Translations under genes and position numbers: made by a program | In this document: piece after piece, positions 35,606 through 45,007 of the stretch | Layout of the letters: each line of letters starts with the position of its first letter | How positions within the stretch are numbered: position 1 is the first letter of the stretch | The notes under the pieces: model-generated | Told to the model about the DNA's origin: nothing | Databases searched by the model: none | What the model saw: the letters and a program-made list of their open reading frames with translations, nothing else | Origin: an uncultured Pseudomonadota bacterium | GTDB lineage: Bacteria > Myxococcota_A > UBA796 > SXON01 | Assembly (NCBI GenBank): GCA_903891165.1 | Contig: CAITDR010000418.1 | Coordinates: 1 to 54,778, forward strand | DNA length: 54,778 nucleotides | Reading direction: 5' to 3'

Positions 35606-36400
35606 TCAATTCTCAGATAGCTTCATCCGCGCCAAGAGCTCGCGGAGCTGGGCTTCCACCTCTGCATTGCGGGCTTGCAGGGCCTCCGCACGCGCCTGCT
35701 GCTCTTCGGCGCGCGCCTGCTGCTCTTCCCGGGCCACTCGTTCCGCCGCCCAGCCAGCACGCACACGCTCCAACTCCCGATCCTGCGTCCGCTGGATCCG
35801 CAGCCACTCCTGCCGCGCTTCATAGGCGTAGGTCGCCGCTTCATCTTCCCGGAATTTGTCCACAGTTGACATCGCTACCTCCATGGCCGGTCGTTGCAAT
35901 TCTTTGGGTAATACCTCCCACTCCGCCGCCTCCGTAAAAAAGCGGATCCATCCTGCGAGCGGACCCCGGTCCCCACTCCCTGCAAGGTGCAGTTTTCGGG
36001 CCTTTTCCAGCTCAAACACATGTATGTCCAGGTCGTCGCATAACACGGCGGAGCTGTTCCGGTCCCGCAGCGAAAACCGGTGGTTCCACACCTCTCCCGC
36101 CCAAAGCTGGTCATCACCAGCCAGATCGACACCACCGGTCGCAGCTCCGGGTACTCCTCCCCTTTCTGGATTTGGCCCTGGTACAGCTTCGCCCAATTCC
36201 ACAACATCCGCCGGTTCAACGCCGTGTGGCTCCAACCCTGCATCTCAATCTGAAACCGTTTTCAGAGGGGCAAGCACGGCGTTCAGAAAATCTATCAGTA
36301 CCTCGGTATGATCCGGATCGCCCACAATGGCTTTGAAGACCAGATCTTGCACGGCGAGATGCGGCGCAAAAGACGTTCCATCTGCACAGGATAGCGCCGC
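35606..36400 (-). pseudogene. Decayed Rpn-family nuclease (PD-(D/E)XK family putative transposase)
   Basis: Pieces of one protein lie in three frames. The N-terminal part, 'AVQDLVFKAIVGDPDHTEVL' plus 'IDFLNAVL', is in one frame up to about 36248. 'FQIEMQGWSHTALNRRMLWN' up to 'YPELRPVVSIWL' is in a second. 'LWAGEVWNHRFSLRDRN', 'LDIHVFELEKARKLHL' and a coiled-coil end rich in EEQQARAE are in a third (35606-36125). The order matches Rpn/YhgA-like proteins, which promote recombination. About 30-40 residues before IEMQ, including the catalytic LD, are deleted. With a deletion and a frameshift the gene cannot make the family protein. Confidence 0.75.
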
Positions 36401-36435
36401 CAGGGAGCATGGGCAAGCCCTTCCGCAACACGCAC

Positions 36436-36471
36436 TTTTTCAACTCTATCCACGTCGATAGAGTTCAAAAA
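36436..36471. repeat. 15-bp inverted repeat between lon and the Rpn remnant
   Basis: TTTTTCAACTCTATC (36436-36450) faces GATAGAGTTCAAAAA (36457-36471) with one mismatch and a six-base loop. With Ts on one side and As on the other it could terminate transcripts from either direction, including lon, which ends at 36543. It might also be an end sequence of a lost mobile element. Confidence 0.5.
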
Positions 36472-36542
36472 GTCTTGCGTACCCGAAGGCACTCTCCCCT
36501 CAATTTCCCACCTCTAACCACCGACTTCCAGCGAAGTCCCCC

Positions 36543-38915
36543 TCAGGAAGCCGACACCGGCGCGCTGCTGTCCACCACCGGCTCTACCGGTGCGGCCACA
36601 GGCACCGGCACCGGCAGCTTCCCCTCAAAAACCAGCTCCAGCACCTGATCGACGTGATCGACAAAATGGTAGGTGAGCTGGTCGCGAAGCTGGGGCGGTA
36701 CATCGCGCAGATCGCGCTGGTTCTGGCGGGGCATCACCACCTCTTTGACGCCTGCTCGGCGCGCGGCGAGCACCTTTTCCTTGATCCCGCCCACCGGAAG
36801 CACCTTCCCGCGCAGGGTGATCTCGCCCGTCATCGCCAGATCGGGACGCACGGGAACCCCGGTGACCAGCGAGACCAGCGCGGTGAACAGGCAGGCGCCT
36901 GCACTGGGACCGTCCTTGGGGATGGCTCCGGCCGGAAAGTGGATGTGGAACTCGGAATCGGCAAAAAGTTTGCTGTCCAGACCCCAGCGCGGCGCATGCT
37001 CGCGCAGCACCGACATCGCCGTCTCGCAGCTCTCTTTCATCACATTGCCCAGGCTTCCGGTCAGCTTCAGCCCACGGGGCCCCGGCATTTTGGTCGCTTC
37101 GATAATCAGAATATCGCCGCCAGACTCGGTCCAGGCCAGCCCGATGGCGATACCGGGGCGGTCGGTACGTTCGGCCAGCTCCAGGAAATATTTGGGCGGC
37201 CCCAGCCAGTCGTCCAGGATCTCGGCGTTCACCGCCATAGGTTCGGTGCGGCCTTCTACAATGGCCCGCGCCGTCTTCCGGTAGAGCCCGGAAAGCTCCC
37301 GCTCCAGGTTTCGCACGCCGGCTTCCCGGGTGTAGGAGCGCACCACCGTCTTCAGGATCTCTTCGGGAATTTCAATGTTTTCCGGAGAAATGCCGTGGTT
37401 TTCGCCCAGCCGCAACATCAGGTGCTTCCGGGCGATGGCAAGCTTCTCCTCTTCGATGTAGCCGGGCAGAGAAATGACTTCGAGACGATCCCGAAGTGCG
37501 GAAGGAACCGGATCTTCGACGTTGGCGGTGGCGATAAACATCACCCGGCTCAGGTCGAAGGGTACGTCCAGGTAGTGATCCCGGAAGGTGTGGTTCTGCT
37601 CGGGATCCAGCACTTCTAAGAGCGCCGAAGCCGGATCTCCCCGGAAGTCCGAGCCGATCTTGTCCAGCTCGTCCAACAGGATCACCGGGTTCCGTGTGCC
37701 CGCCCGCTTCAAGGCTTGAACCACCCGCCCAGGCAGCGCACCCACATAGGTACGTCGATGCCCACGAATCTCCGCCTCGTCCTTCATCCCACCCAGGGCG
37801 ATCCGCTCGAATTTCCGGCCCAGCGCCTTGGCAATCGACTGCCCCAGCGAGGTTTTGCCGACGCCCGGCGGCCCCACAAAGCACAGGATCGGCCCCTTGG
37901 CGTCCTTTTTGAGCTGCCGCACGGCCAGAAACTCCAGGATTCGATCCTTCACTTTTTCCAGGCCGTAGTGGTCCAGATCCAGCGTCTCCCGCGCATGGAC
38001 CAGGCTGTTGCTGTCCTCGGTCTCGGCCTTCCAGGGCATCTGCACCAGCCAGTCCAGGTAGGTGCGCGACACCATGTACTCGGCCGCGTCCACGTGGATA
38101 CGCCGCAGACGTTCCAGCTCCCTCCTCGCTTCTTTCTCTACTTCGGGCGGCATTCCGGCGGCAGCGATCTTCTGCTCGTACTCCGATACCTCGTCGAGTC
38201 CCTGCTCTCCGAGCTCCTTCTGCACCGCCTTAAGCTGCTCCCGAAGGTAATATTCCCGCTGGGAGGCATCCATGGCCTTCTGCACGTCGGCATGGATCCG
38301 CTGGGCGATGGCCTGGTACTCCTTGGCCCGCTCCAGGAACCACAAGAGCCGCTCAAGCCGCGCCTCTAAGCGAGGTTCAATCAGAATCTCTGCCTGTTCC
38401 GCCACGGTGAGGCCAAGCTGAGGGGTCAGGTGGTCACAGAGCCGCTCGGGACCCTCCTGCATCTCCAACAGCGCCAGCATCTCCGCCGGGCGTTCGGGGC
38501 CGGCAAACAGCTCTTTGGCGAGATCACGCGCGCGCATTTCCAGCGCCTGGCTGCGCTTGATGTCGCCCACCTGGGTGGCCAGCTTGACGGGCGTGCAGGC
38601 CCAGGCCATGGTGGGGTGTTCGTTAAAATCCCGAAGTCCAACGCGCTCTTTGGCCTCCAAAAGCACCCGAACCCCGCCATCGGGCAGGGTGAGCGTGCGC
38701 ATCGCTTTTGCGACGATCCCGACCGGAAAAATATCATCCACGTGGGGATTTTCGAGGCCGGGATCCTTCTGAACGACCAGGATCAGATCCAGGTTCTGAT
38801 CCAGGTGGGCATCCAGGGCAGCGACGGCCGGACCTCGCGGCACCGTGACCGGCGCAATCATGCCCGGGAAGAAGACGGATCCACGCAGCGGGAGGGTAGG
38901 ATAGAGCTTAGCCAT
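36543..38915 (-). CDS. lon: ATP-dependent protease Lon
   Basis: A 790-residue Lon protease, which degrades damaged and regulatory proteins in the cytoplasm. The N-terminal LON substrate domain begins 'LYPTLPLRGSVFFPGMIAPV'. A helical region follows with 'KAMDASQREYYLREQLKAVQKELGE'. The AAA+ module has Walker A 'GPPGVGKTSLGQSIAKAL' and Walker B 'VILLDELDKIG'. The protease domain has the Ser-Lys pair in 'KDGPSAGACLF' and 'GGIKEKVLAARRAG'. The ATG at 38915 is used; a TTG four codons upstream is less likely. The C-terminal 20 residues are a Pro/Val/Ala extension. The gene is divergent from the large kinase gene. Confidence 0.97.
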   Translation of the reverse strand: MAKLYPTLPLRGSVFFPGMIAPVTVPRGPAVAALDAHLDQNLDLILVVQKDPGLENPHVDDIFPVGIVAKAMRTLTLPDGGVRVLLEAKERVGLRDFNEHPTMAWACTPVKLATQVGDIKRSQALEMRARDLAKELFAGPERPAEMLALLEMQEGPERLCDHLTPQLGLTVAEQAEILIEPRLEARLERLLWFLERAKEYQAIAQRIHADVQKAMDASQREYYLREQLKAVQKELGEQGLDEVSEYEQKIAAAGMPPEVEKEARRELERLRRIHVDAAEYMVSRTYLDWLVQMPWKAETEDSNSLVHARETLDLDHYGLEKVKDRILEFLAVRQLKKDAKGPILCFVGPPGVGKTSLGQSIAKALGRKFERIALGGMKDEAEIRGHRRTYVGALPGRVVQALKRAGTRNPVILLDELDKIGSDFRGDPASALLEVLDPEQNHTFRDHYLDVPFDLSRVMFIATANVEDPVPSALRDRLEVISLPGYIEEEKLAIARKHLMLRLGENHGISPENIEIPEEILKTVVRSYTREAGVRNLERELSGLYRKTARAIVEGRTEPMAVNAEILDDWLGPPKYFLELAERTDRPGIAIGLAWTESGGDILIIEATKMPGPRGLKLTGSLGNVMKESCETAMSVLREHAPRWGLDSKLFADSEFHIHFPAGAIPKDGPSAGACLFTALVSLVTGVPVRPDLAMTGEITLRGKVLPVGGIKEKVLAARRAGVKEVVMPRQNQRDLRDVPPQLRDQLTYHFVDHVDQVLELVFEGKLPVPVPVAAPVEPVVDSSAPVSAS

Positions 38916-39020
38916 AGGCCGCGCCAATTAACCGGTTTTCTCCGCGGCTGCCTCCCAAAGGGACCGCAACCCGATTGCCGGAGAGTGGCGCAGGCCGCAG
39001 CGACGGTCTACGCTGGAGCG

Positions 39021-42000
39021 GCGATGAGTTTTCCGCTCCCCTTCGGTCGCTTCCAGCTGCTTTCCCGAATCGCCGTGGGCGGGATGGCCGAAGTGTATCT
39101 GGCGCGTAGCTTCGGCGTAGAAGGCTTCGAAAAACGCCTGGTGATCAAAAAAATTCTCACCGGCCTCTCCACACAACCCCGCTATGTGGACCTCTTTGTG
39201 CAGGAGGCCAAGGTCTGCGCAGCACTTTCGCATCCGAACATCGTCCAGGTCTTCGAGTTGGGAAAAGTTGGGGAAGAGCACTATATTTCCATGGAGCATA
39301 TCCACGGACGGGACCTGACGCGGGTCCTTCGTGTGCTCCGCACCCGCTCCGAGCGCCTGCCGATGGCGGTGGCGGTGGCCATCACCGCATTTGTGTCCCG
39401 TGCGCTGGCCTATGCCCACTCCCGCACCACTTCCGAGGGGCGCCCGATGCGCATCGTGCATCGGGATGTGAGCCCTCACAACGTTATTTTATCCTTTGAA
39501 GGCGAAGTAAAGCTATTGGATTTTGGGATCGCCCGCCCGATGACCGACCCCGAAGAGGGAGTACGTGGTGCGGGAGGCAAGCAGGCCTATATGTCTCCGG
39601 AGCAGGCCCGCGGCGAGTCCATCACCGAGGCCAGCGATGTCTACTCCCTGGGGCTGGTGCTCTATGAGCTGCTGACCAACAAACGTATTTTCACTGCCGA
39701 TGAAGATGGCGAACTGGACCGCAGCTTTGTACCCGACGTGCGCTCCTACAATCCCGACGTTCCGGCGGTGCTGGCGGAGATCGTGGAGCAGGTCCTGCAG
39801 GTGGAGCCCTCCCGGCGGCCCACGGCGGCAGAGCTGGAAAACCGACTCCGTGCCTTCCTCTTTGATGTGGGCTTTCACTCCGCGACCCCCGCGATCTCGG
39901 GGGTCATGCGTCGGCTCTTTGCCGACGATCTGGCCGCCGATCCCGCCAAGGCCGACCTCGCCCGCCTTGCCCAGGATCTCGACGATATGCACACCGGTCT
40001 GGACCCGGAGCCCACCGCTTCGATCCAGGAAACCGGCACCGAAGGCCGTAGTCCCCGCCTCTTTGCAGAGGCGCGCGGCGAACGCCGCAACGTGGTGGTC
40101 CTGGTCGCGGAGGTAAGCGGGCTTACCGAAGTATCCTCTCATGCGGAAACCGAGGAGATCGCCAAGCTGCACTACCGCATGTTGCGGGTGGTGCGTCGTT
40201 TGGTGGACCGTATGACCGGTACACCTACCGAATATGAGGATGATACCCTGACTGTTCTCTTCGGCCTTGCACGTGCGCATGGCGATGATGTGGAGCGGGC
40301 GCTCTCCTGTGCGCGGGAGCTGCATCGTCTTTCGCTGCGTCTGCGTCGCAAGGCACTTCCGGTAGAGTTTTCGGTAGGTGTTCATGTGGGCGAAGTAACG
40401 GTGGGGCGAAAAGTCGGCTCGCGCTACCGTTTTGCGCCCCGCGGCGATACCCTGAAAACGGGTGTTCGACTTGCCTATGCAGCCGATCCGGGGGTCACTC
40501 TGGTCTCCGACCGGGTTGTGGCCCTGGTGGGCGACCGCTTCCCCTTTGATCGGGGGCCAGAGCTGCGTCGGAAGGGTGGCCGTGCTGCCCGGCCGAGTTT
40601 TCGGCTTACCGGCGGCCGTCGTGCGGGGGCGCGCACCGCTCAGGGACGCTGGTACCGCCGGGGGGCCGAGCTGGAGCTGCTCCGCGATACCATCGCCGGG
40701 CTGGGGGAGGGTCAGGGGGCACGGATCCTGATCCGCGGCGAGGCGGGTATCGGAAAATCCCAGTTCTTCCGGGAGATCCGCGAGCTGGCCCTGCGTCGGG
40801 AAATTCCGACCTATTTCGGCCGGGCTCTGCCCTTCGGCAACGAGCGCCCCTTTGCGCCCTTCCGGGATCTGGTCTCGGATATTCTTGGTATTCGTGGTGA
40901 TCTTTCGCCGGATATTCTTCGCGAAAAACTTGGACGCCTCACCGAATTAGGCTTGGAAGCGGCTGAGGTTTCCACCATCGGTACCCTATATGGGGTAGAG
41001 CTGATGGAGCGCCGCGAGCCTTCGCGCGATGCGATGTTTGCCGCGGCGGCGCGCCTGATCCGCGGCCTCTGCGCCGATGGCCCGGCGATTGTGTTGATGG
41101 AGGACATCCAGTATCTGGAGGGGGTGGAAAAGGCGCTCTTTGAACAGATGTTGCGGGCCGCCGAGACCGAGCCGATGCTGATGCTCCTCTCCGCCCGCGA
41201 CCCGGTAGACCTGGGTCGCCGGGTGCAGGATCGGGTCTTGGGGCCGCTGAATCCCGAGCAGGCCGTGGCTTTTGCGGCGGAGATCCTGGGTGCTGAGGCC
41301 TGCGGGCCGGACCTGAGTCGCCTGTTGCGCCGCACCGCCGAGGGCAACCCGCTCTACATTTCCGAGATCATCAAGGCCCTGCACCGTGCGGAGCGGATCT
41401 GGTTTGAAGGTCCGGTTGCACGATTGAAAGACCCGCATGTAGATCCGGGGCTTCCTCCCACTCTCCATGGTCTGGTCACCGAGCGGATCGACAGCCTGGA
41501 GTACATGGACAAGGTGGCGCTGCAGGTGGCCTCCATCATCGGCTCCTCCTTCTCCCGCCGTCTTCTTGCTGCTTCGTTGGGAATGGCCGATCCGGAGCGT
41601 CTGGTCGAGGGACTCCTGAAGGCGGGGCTGGTGCTGCCCGACCCCACCGACCCGGAGCAGGCCAGTTTTGCCTCCATCCTGATCTGGGAATGTGTGGTAC
41701 GCTCAATTCCTGGCCCTCTTCGCCGAGAATATCACCGTATGGTTGCCAGCGGGATGGAGCACCTCTACGGCGCGCAGCTCCACAATGTGGTGGAGGCCTG
41801 GGCCACCCACTGCCACGCCGGTGGTCGCCTGAAAGATGCGGCCAAAGCCCTTTGTACGGCTGCCGAACAGATGCGCGAGACGCAGTTTCTGGACCGCTCC
41901 CTGGAGCGTTTCCAAAAGGCGCTCCTCTGGGTGGAGCAGCTTCCCCGTGACCAGGTAGACAGTCGCCTGGAGACCAGGTTGAACCTGGGTGCGGGCGAAG

Positions 42001-42941
42001 TGGGGATGCTGATCGGCCACCCGCGCGCCGAACGTTTTCTGCAGGTGGCCCTGGATATCGCGGGGGAAGAAGGACCGGAGGAGTACGAGGCCCGCGCGAT
42101 GTTGGCCTTGGGACTCCTGAATGTGTCGCGAGGAAAGGACGCGATGGCGCGATCCTGGATCGATGCGGCACTCTCGATCTTTCGCAAGCGGGGAGATGCG
42201 GCCGGGCAGGTGCAGGCGCTCGAAGTGATGGGGACGCTGGCGCTGCAAAAAGGGCAGGTAGAGGCCGCAGAGCGGCTGTATCAGGAGGGTCTGGTGGTGG
42301 CGGGTCAGGACCGGGCCCTGGCCGCACGGATGCTCCTGGGACTCGCGACGCAGGCCCTTCAGCGCGCCTCCCTGCGCACCGCCGAGGATCTGCTCCGCCA
42401 GGCCCTTCCCCTCGCGGAGGGCGACCGAATCCTCATGGGCCGGATTCTGAACAATCTTGGTATCTTACACTACCAGGAGCAGCGCTATCTGGAGGCGCGG
42501 GAACAGTTCAGCAAGGCGCTGGAGCTGCGCCAGGGGCTGGGCTACCGCTGGGGCGAGGTAGTGAACCACCACAACATCGGCGACGCCTGGCTGGCCACCG
42601 GCAACCATGCCCATGCCTACGCCGCTTTTGAGCAGAGCCGCGATCTGGCCCGTGAGGTGGCCTGGGAACGTGGGGTGGTGATGAACGAGGTGTTTCTCTG
42701 GTATCTCCGCGGTCTTCGCGGCGAGCCGGTGCTGCCCGAGCTGGAGCGCCTGGGCGGCGTGGCCAAACGCCTCGGCGACCGCGAAACCGCGATCGTGGCC
42801 ACTTTTCTGTCGGCGGACATCAAACAGTCACGCGATCTGTTAAATCTTGCGCGGAGTGAAGCCGAGCAGGCGGGATTTGCAGCCCTTGCCAGTCGGATCG
42901 ATCGTAGCATCGCGGGCATGGGCCCTCCCACGAAAAGCTGA
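39021..42941 (+). CDS. Ser/Thr kinase - cyclase-homology - AAA ATPase - TPR protein
   Basis: A 1306-residue multidomain protein. The Hanks-type kinase (residues 8-285) has the Gly-loop 'IAVGGMAEVY', Lys in 'LVIKKIL', 'HRDVSPHNV' (147-155) and 'DFGIARP' (166-172); it looks active. A class III cyclase homology domain (about 355-525) reads 'VVLVAEVSGLTEVSS' and 'YEDDTLTVLFG'; the first metal Asp is Glu, so activity is doubtful. An AAA/NACHT-like ATPase follows with Walker A 'RGEAGIGKSQFF' (571-582) and 'IVLMEDIQYLEG'. The last 450 residues are TPR-like helices. This order resembles the large kinase-ATPase regulators of myxobacteria. GGAG precedes the ATG. Such proteins integrate signals and phosphorylate targets; none is identified here. 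Confidence 0.9.
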   Translation, partial: AMSFPLPFGRFQLLSRIAVGGMAEVYLARSFGVEGFEKRLVIKKILTGLSTQPRYVDLFVQEAKVCAALSHPNIVQVFELGKVGEEHYISMEHIHGRDLTRVLRVLRTRSERLPMAVAVAITAFVSRALAYAHSRTTSEGRPMRIVHRDVSPHNVILSFEGEVKLLDFGIARPMTDPEEGVRGAGGKQAYMSPEQARGESITEASDVYSLGLVLYELLTNKRIFTADEDGELDRSFVPDVRSYNPDVPAVLAEIVEQVLQVEPSRRPTAAELENRLRAFLFDVGFHSATPAISGVMRRLFADDLAADPAKADLARLAQDLDDMHTGLDPEPTASIQETGTEGRSPRLFAEARGERRNVVVLVAEVSGLTEVSSHAETEEIAKLHYRMLRVVRRLVDRMTGTPTEYEDDTLTVLFGLARAHGDDVERALSCARELHRLSLRLRRKALPVEFSVGVHVGEVTVGRKVGSRYRFAPRGDTLKTGVRLAYAADPGVTLVSDRVVALVGDRFPFDRGPELRRKGGRAARPSFRLTGGRRAGARTAQGRWYRRGAELELLRDTIAGLGEGQGARILIRGEAGIGKSQFFREIRELALRREIPTYFGRALPFGNERPFAPFRDLVSDILGIRGDLSPDILREKLGRLTELGLEAAEVSTIGTLYGVELMERREPSRDAMFAAAARLIRGLCADGPAIVLMEDIQYLEGVEKALFEQMLRAAETEPMLMLLSARDPVDLGRRVQDRVLGPLNPEQAVAFAAEILGAEACGPDLSRLLRRTAEGNPLYISEIIKALHRAERIWFEGPVARLKDPHVDPGLPPTLHGLVTERIDSLEYMDKVALQVASIIGSSFSRRLLAASLGMADPERLVEGLLKAGLVLPDPTDPEQASFASILIWECVVRSIPGPLRREYHRMVASGMEHLYGAQLHNVVEAWATHCHAGGRLKDAAKALCTAAEQMRETQFLDRSLERFQKALLWVEQLPRDQVDSRLETRLNLGAGEVGMLIGHPRAERFLQVALDIAGEEGPEEYEARAMLALGLLNVSRGKDAMARSWIDAALSIFRKRGDAAGQVQALEVMGTLALQKGQVEAAERLYQEGLVVAGQDRALAARMLLGLATQALQRASLRTAEDLLRQALPLAEGDRILMGRILNNLGILHYQEQRYLEAREQFSKALELRQGLGYRWGEVVNHHNIGDAWLATGNHAHAYAAFEQSRDLAREVAWERGVVMNEVFLWYLRGLRGEPVLPELERLGGVAKRLGDRETAIVATFLSADIKQSRDLLNLARSEAEQAGFAALASRIDRSIAGMGPPTKS

Positions 42942-42942
42942 G

Positions 42943-43770
42943 GTGCTGGCTCTGCTTCTCAGCGCCTGTACGCCACCCCCGCTCTTGGACCAGCCCTACC
43001 GCGAGCTCCCCGGCGTAGAAAGTGAACTCCTTTCGCTGGACCTCTACCCGCTGGCCGAGCCGGCGCCGCTGTTGGTCTGGGTACACGGCGGTGCCTGGCA
43101 GTCCGGCGACAAATCCAAGGATATCGCTGATAAACGTGGCCTGGCACGACGCAGTGGCTATGCCCTGGCCAGCCTTAACTACCGCCTCTCCGATCCCGAC
43201 GATTTTGGAGAGCCCACCCACCTTTTTCACCCGGTCCATGTCCAGGATGTTGCCGCCGCCCTGGGCTGGCTTCATCGGAATGCAGAAGCCTTTGGTGTGG
43301 ATGGAGATCATATGGTCTTGATGGGGCCCTCCGCAGGGGCCCATCTGGTTGCTTTGGTAGCCACCGATACAAGATTTTTGGAAGAGGAGGAGATGGACCC
43401 GGCGATCCTACGCGGCATCGCCTCCTACGACATTGATGCCTACGACCTCCCCGCACGCCTCGCCCTTCCGGCGGGACCGGCCTACGTCAATGCCTTCGGC
43501 GAAGATCCTGCAGGCTGGGAAGAGGCCTCTCCCCTCTACCACCTACGCCCGGATCTACCCCCCTTCCAGCTGGTCTGCCGTGGCCCCGAGCAACGCCTCA
43601 CTTTCTGTCAGGACTTTGCCACCGCGCTGCAGGATCAGGGCACCGAAGTAGACATTCTGGACGGCTCGCCGCTGAAGCACCCCGAGGTGGCAGATTCTGT
43701 AGGGGAGACTACCGATATGGTGTTGACGCCGGGGGTGGAGGCCTTTTTGGAGCGGTGTAGGGACGATTGA
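42943..43770 (+). CDS. Lipid-anchored alpha/beta hydrolase (esterase-like)
   Basis: A 275-residue protein starting at GTG 42943, one base after the kinase stop. VLALLLSAC is a minimal lipoprotein signal (Cys 9). The hydrolase fold is of the hormone-sensitive-lipase/kynurenine-formamidase type: the oxyanion motif 'VWVHGGAWQSGD', the nucleophile elbow 'MGPSAGAHL', an acid candidate in 'DILDGSPLKHPE', and the His in the same segment. It should hydrolyse esters or amides in the periplasm or outer membrane. Translation may be coupled to the kinase. Confidence 0.85.
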   Translation: MLALLLSACTPPPLLDQPYRELPGVESELLSLDLYPLAEPAPLLVWVHGGAWQSGDKSKDIADKRGLARRSGYALASLNYRLSDPDDFGEPTHLFHPVHVQDVAAALGWLHRNAEAFGVDGDHMVLMGPSAGAHLVALVATDTRFLEEEEMDPAILRGIASYDIDAYDLPARLALPAGPAYVNAFGEDPAGWEEASPLYHLRPDLPPFQLVCRGPEQRLTFCQDFATALQDQGTEVDILDGSPLKHPEVADSVGETTDMVLTPGVEAFLERCRDD

Positions 43771-43790
43771 CCTGTCGGCGTGCTGGATGG

Positions 43791-44828
43791 CTAATCCTCT
43801 GGATTCAGCTCCCCAAACTGCTCGATCAACCGTCGGGACTCGGCATCCAACCGTTTGGGCACCACAATACGCAGCTCCACAAAAAGATCCTGGGGACTGC
43901 CATCGAGGCCGGGGCGACCTTTGCCGCGGAGGCGAAGGCGGGTCCCCGAGTCGGTGCCCGACGGGACGGTCACCCGAACGGGGCCACCCGGGGTCTCCAC
44001 CTGGACCCGCCCGCCAAGGATGGCCTCGGTCACCCGCACGTCCACCTTGACCACCTGAGGATCCAGGGTATCCGCGGCATCTGAGGGAGGCGTGCGCGGA
44101 GGAGTTTGTGTGCTCTCCTCCTCCTCTGCCCCCCTGGGCATCTTCATGCGGCCACGTTTGTGGCTGCTCTGCACGAGGCGCACCCGGCAGACCAGCTCGC
44201 CATAGGCGCCCCCGGAAGCCCCCGCATCCCCCATGCCGCGCACACGCAGCTCCTGGTTGTGGGTGGTGCCAGGTGGTACCCGGAGATCATGGATTTCTTC
44301 ATAGGGAACCAGCGCCCCATCGTCGGCACGGCGAAGGCGGCGGTAGGTAAGCGTAACCATTCCGCCATGCGATGCGATGTCCTCGGGTACATCCACGGTG
44401 AGCGGGATGTCTCGACCGGGTGCGGGCCGGGGCTGCGGACGGGGACCAGGTCTGCTGCCAGGACGCCCACCAAAACCGAAGTCAGCCGCCGAAAATCCGG
44501 TGAGGAGATCCTCCAGATCGAGATCCTGCGGCGGGGGTGGCGCCCGTCCCCCGGCTTCGGGCGGACGATCGCTGACCCGCCCCCAGGAGGATCCCAGAAA
44601 AGGGCTGTTTCCCCTCGGTTCTCCACGGCGGTCATAGCGGGAACGCTGGACCGGATCCGCAAGAACCTCGTAGGCTTCGCGGGCCTGCTTGAAGCGGGCG
44701 AGCTTCACCGGATCCTCACCCGCCGTGTCGGGGTGGCACTCCCGCGCGAGCTTCCGGAAGGAAGCCTTGATGTCCTGGGTGGAAGCATCCTTCGGAACGC
44801 CGAGGATGGCGTAGAAGTCTTCGGCCAC
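43791..44828 (-). CDS. J-domain co-chaperone (CbpA-like, no zinc finger)
   Basis: A 345-residue co-chaperone. The N-terminal J domain reads 'DFYAILGVPKDASTQDIKASF', with HPD in 'ECHPDTAG'. A Gly/Pro/Arg linker follows (about 95-140), then two beta-barrel substrate domains of the DnaJ C-terminal type ('IPLTVDVPEDIASHGGMVTL', 'VKVDVRVTEAILGGRVQVETP'), with the end motif 'LRLRGKGRPGLDGSPQDLFVEL'. The CxxCxGxG zinc centre is absent, which makes it a class B/CbpA protein. The GTG at 44828 is chosen because GGAGG lies six bases upstream. It stimulates a DnaK not seen in the window. Confidence 0.9.
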   Translation of the reverse strand: MAEDFYAILGVPKDASTQDIKASFRKLARECHPDTAGEDPVKLARFKQAREAYEVLADPVQRSRYDRRGEPRGNSPFLGSSWGRVSDRPPEAGGRAPPPPQDLDLEDLLTGFSAADFGFGGRPGSRPGPRPQPRPAPGRDIPLTVDVPEDIASHGGMVTLTYRRLRRADDGALVPYEEIHDLRVPPGTTHNQELRVRGMGDAGASGGAYGELVCRVRLVQSSHKRGRMKMPRGAEEEESTQTPPRTPPSDAADTLDPQVVKVDVRVTEAILGGRVQVETPGGPVRVTVPSGTDSGTRLRLRGKGRPGLDGSPQDLFVELRIVVPKRLDAESRRLIEQFGELNPED

Positions 44829-44973
44829 GATCCCCTCCGTTCGCCCCCTAACATTGCGGGCCGCTTCGGGAGAGCGGCGGCAGCCTTCCAACGGCGCCAG
44901 ACACGGGAATTCGCGCGCCTTCGCATCTGCGGCCCCAGCAGGTTAAGCCCCCTTGCTTCACAGGCGCCTGACG

Positions 44974-44989
44974 CTATTGACACGTCAAG
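44974..44989. promoter_or_regulatory. Palindromic element TTGAC-AC-GTCAA upstream of clpX
   Basis: CTATTGACACGTCAAG differs at one of sixteen positions from the element at 5431-5446. The perfect 12-base palindrome (44977-44988) ends 19 bases before the clpX ATG, where a bound protein would block or assist transcription start. The rest of 44829-45007 shows no gene. Confidence 0.5.
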
Positions 44990-45007
44990 CTCTCTTCCGA
45001 GGACTGA

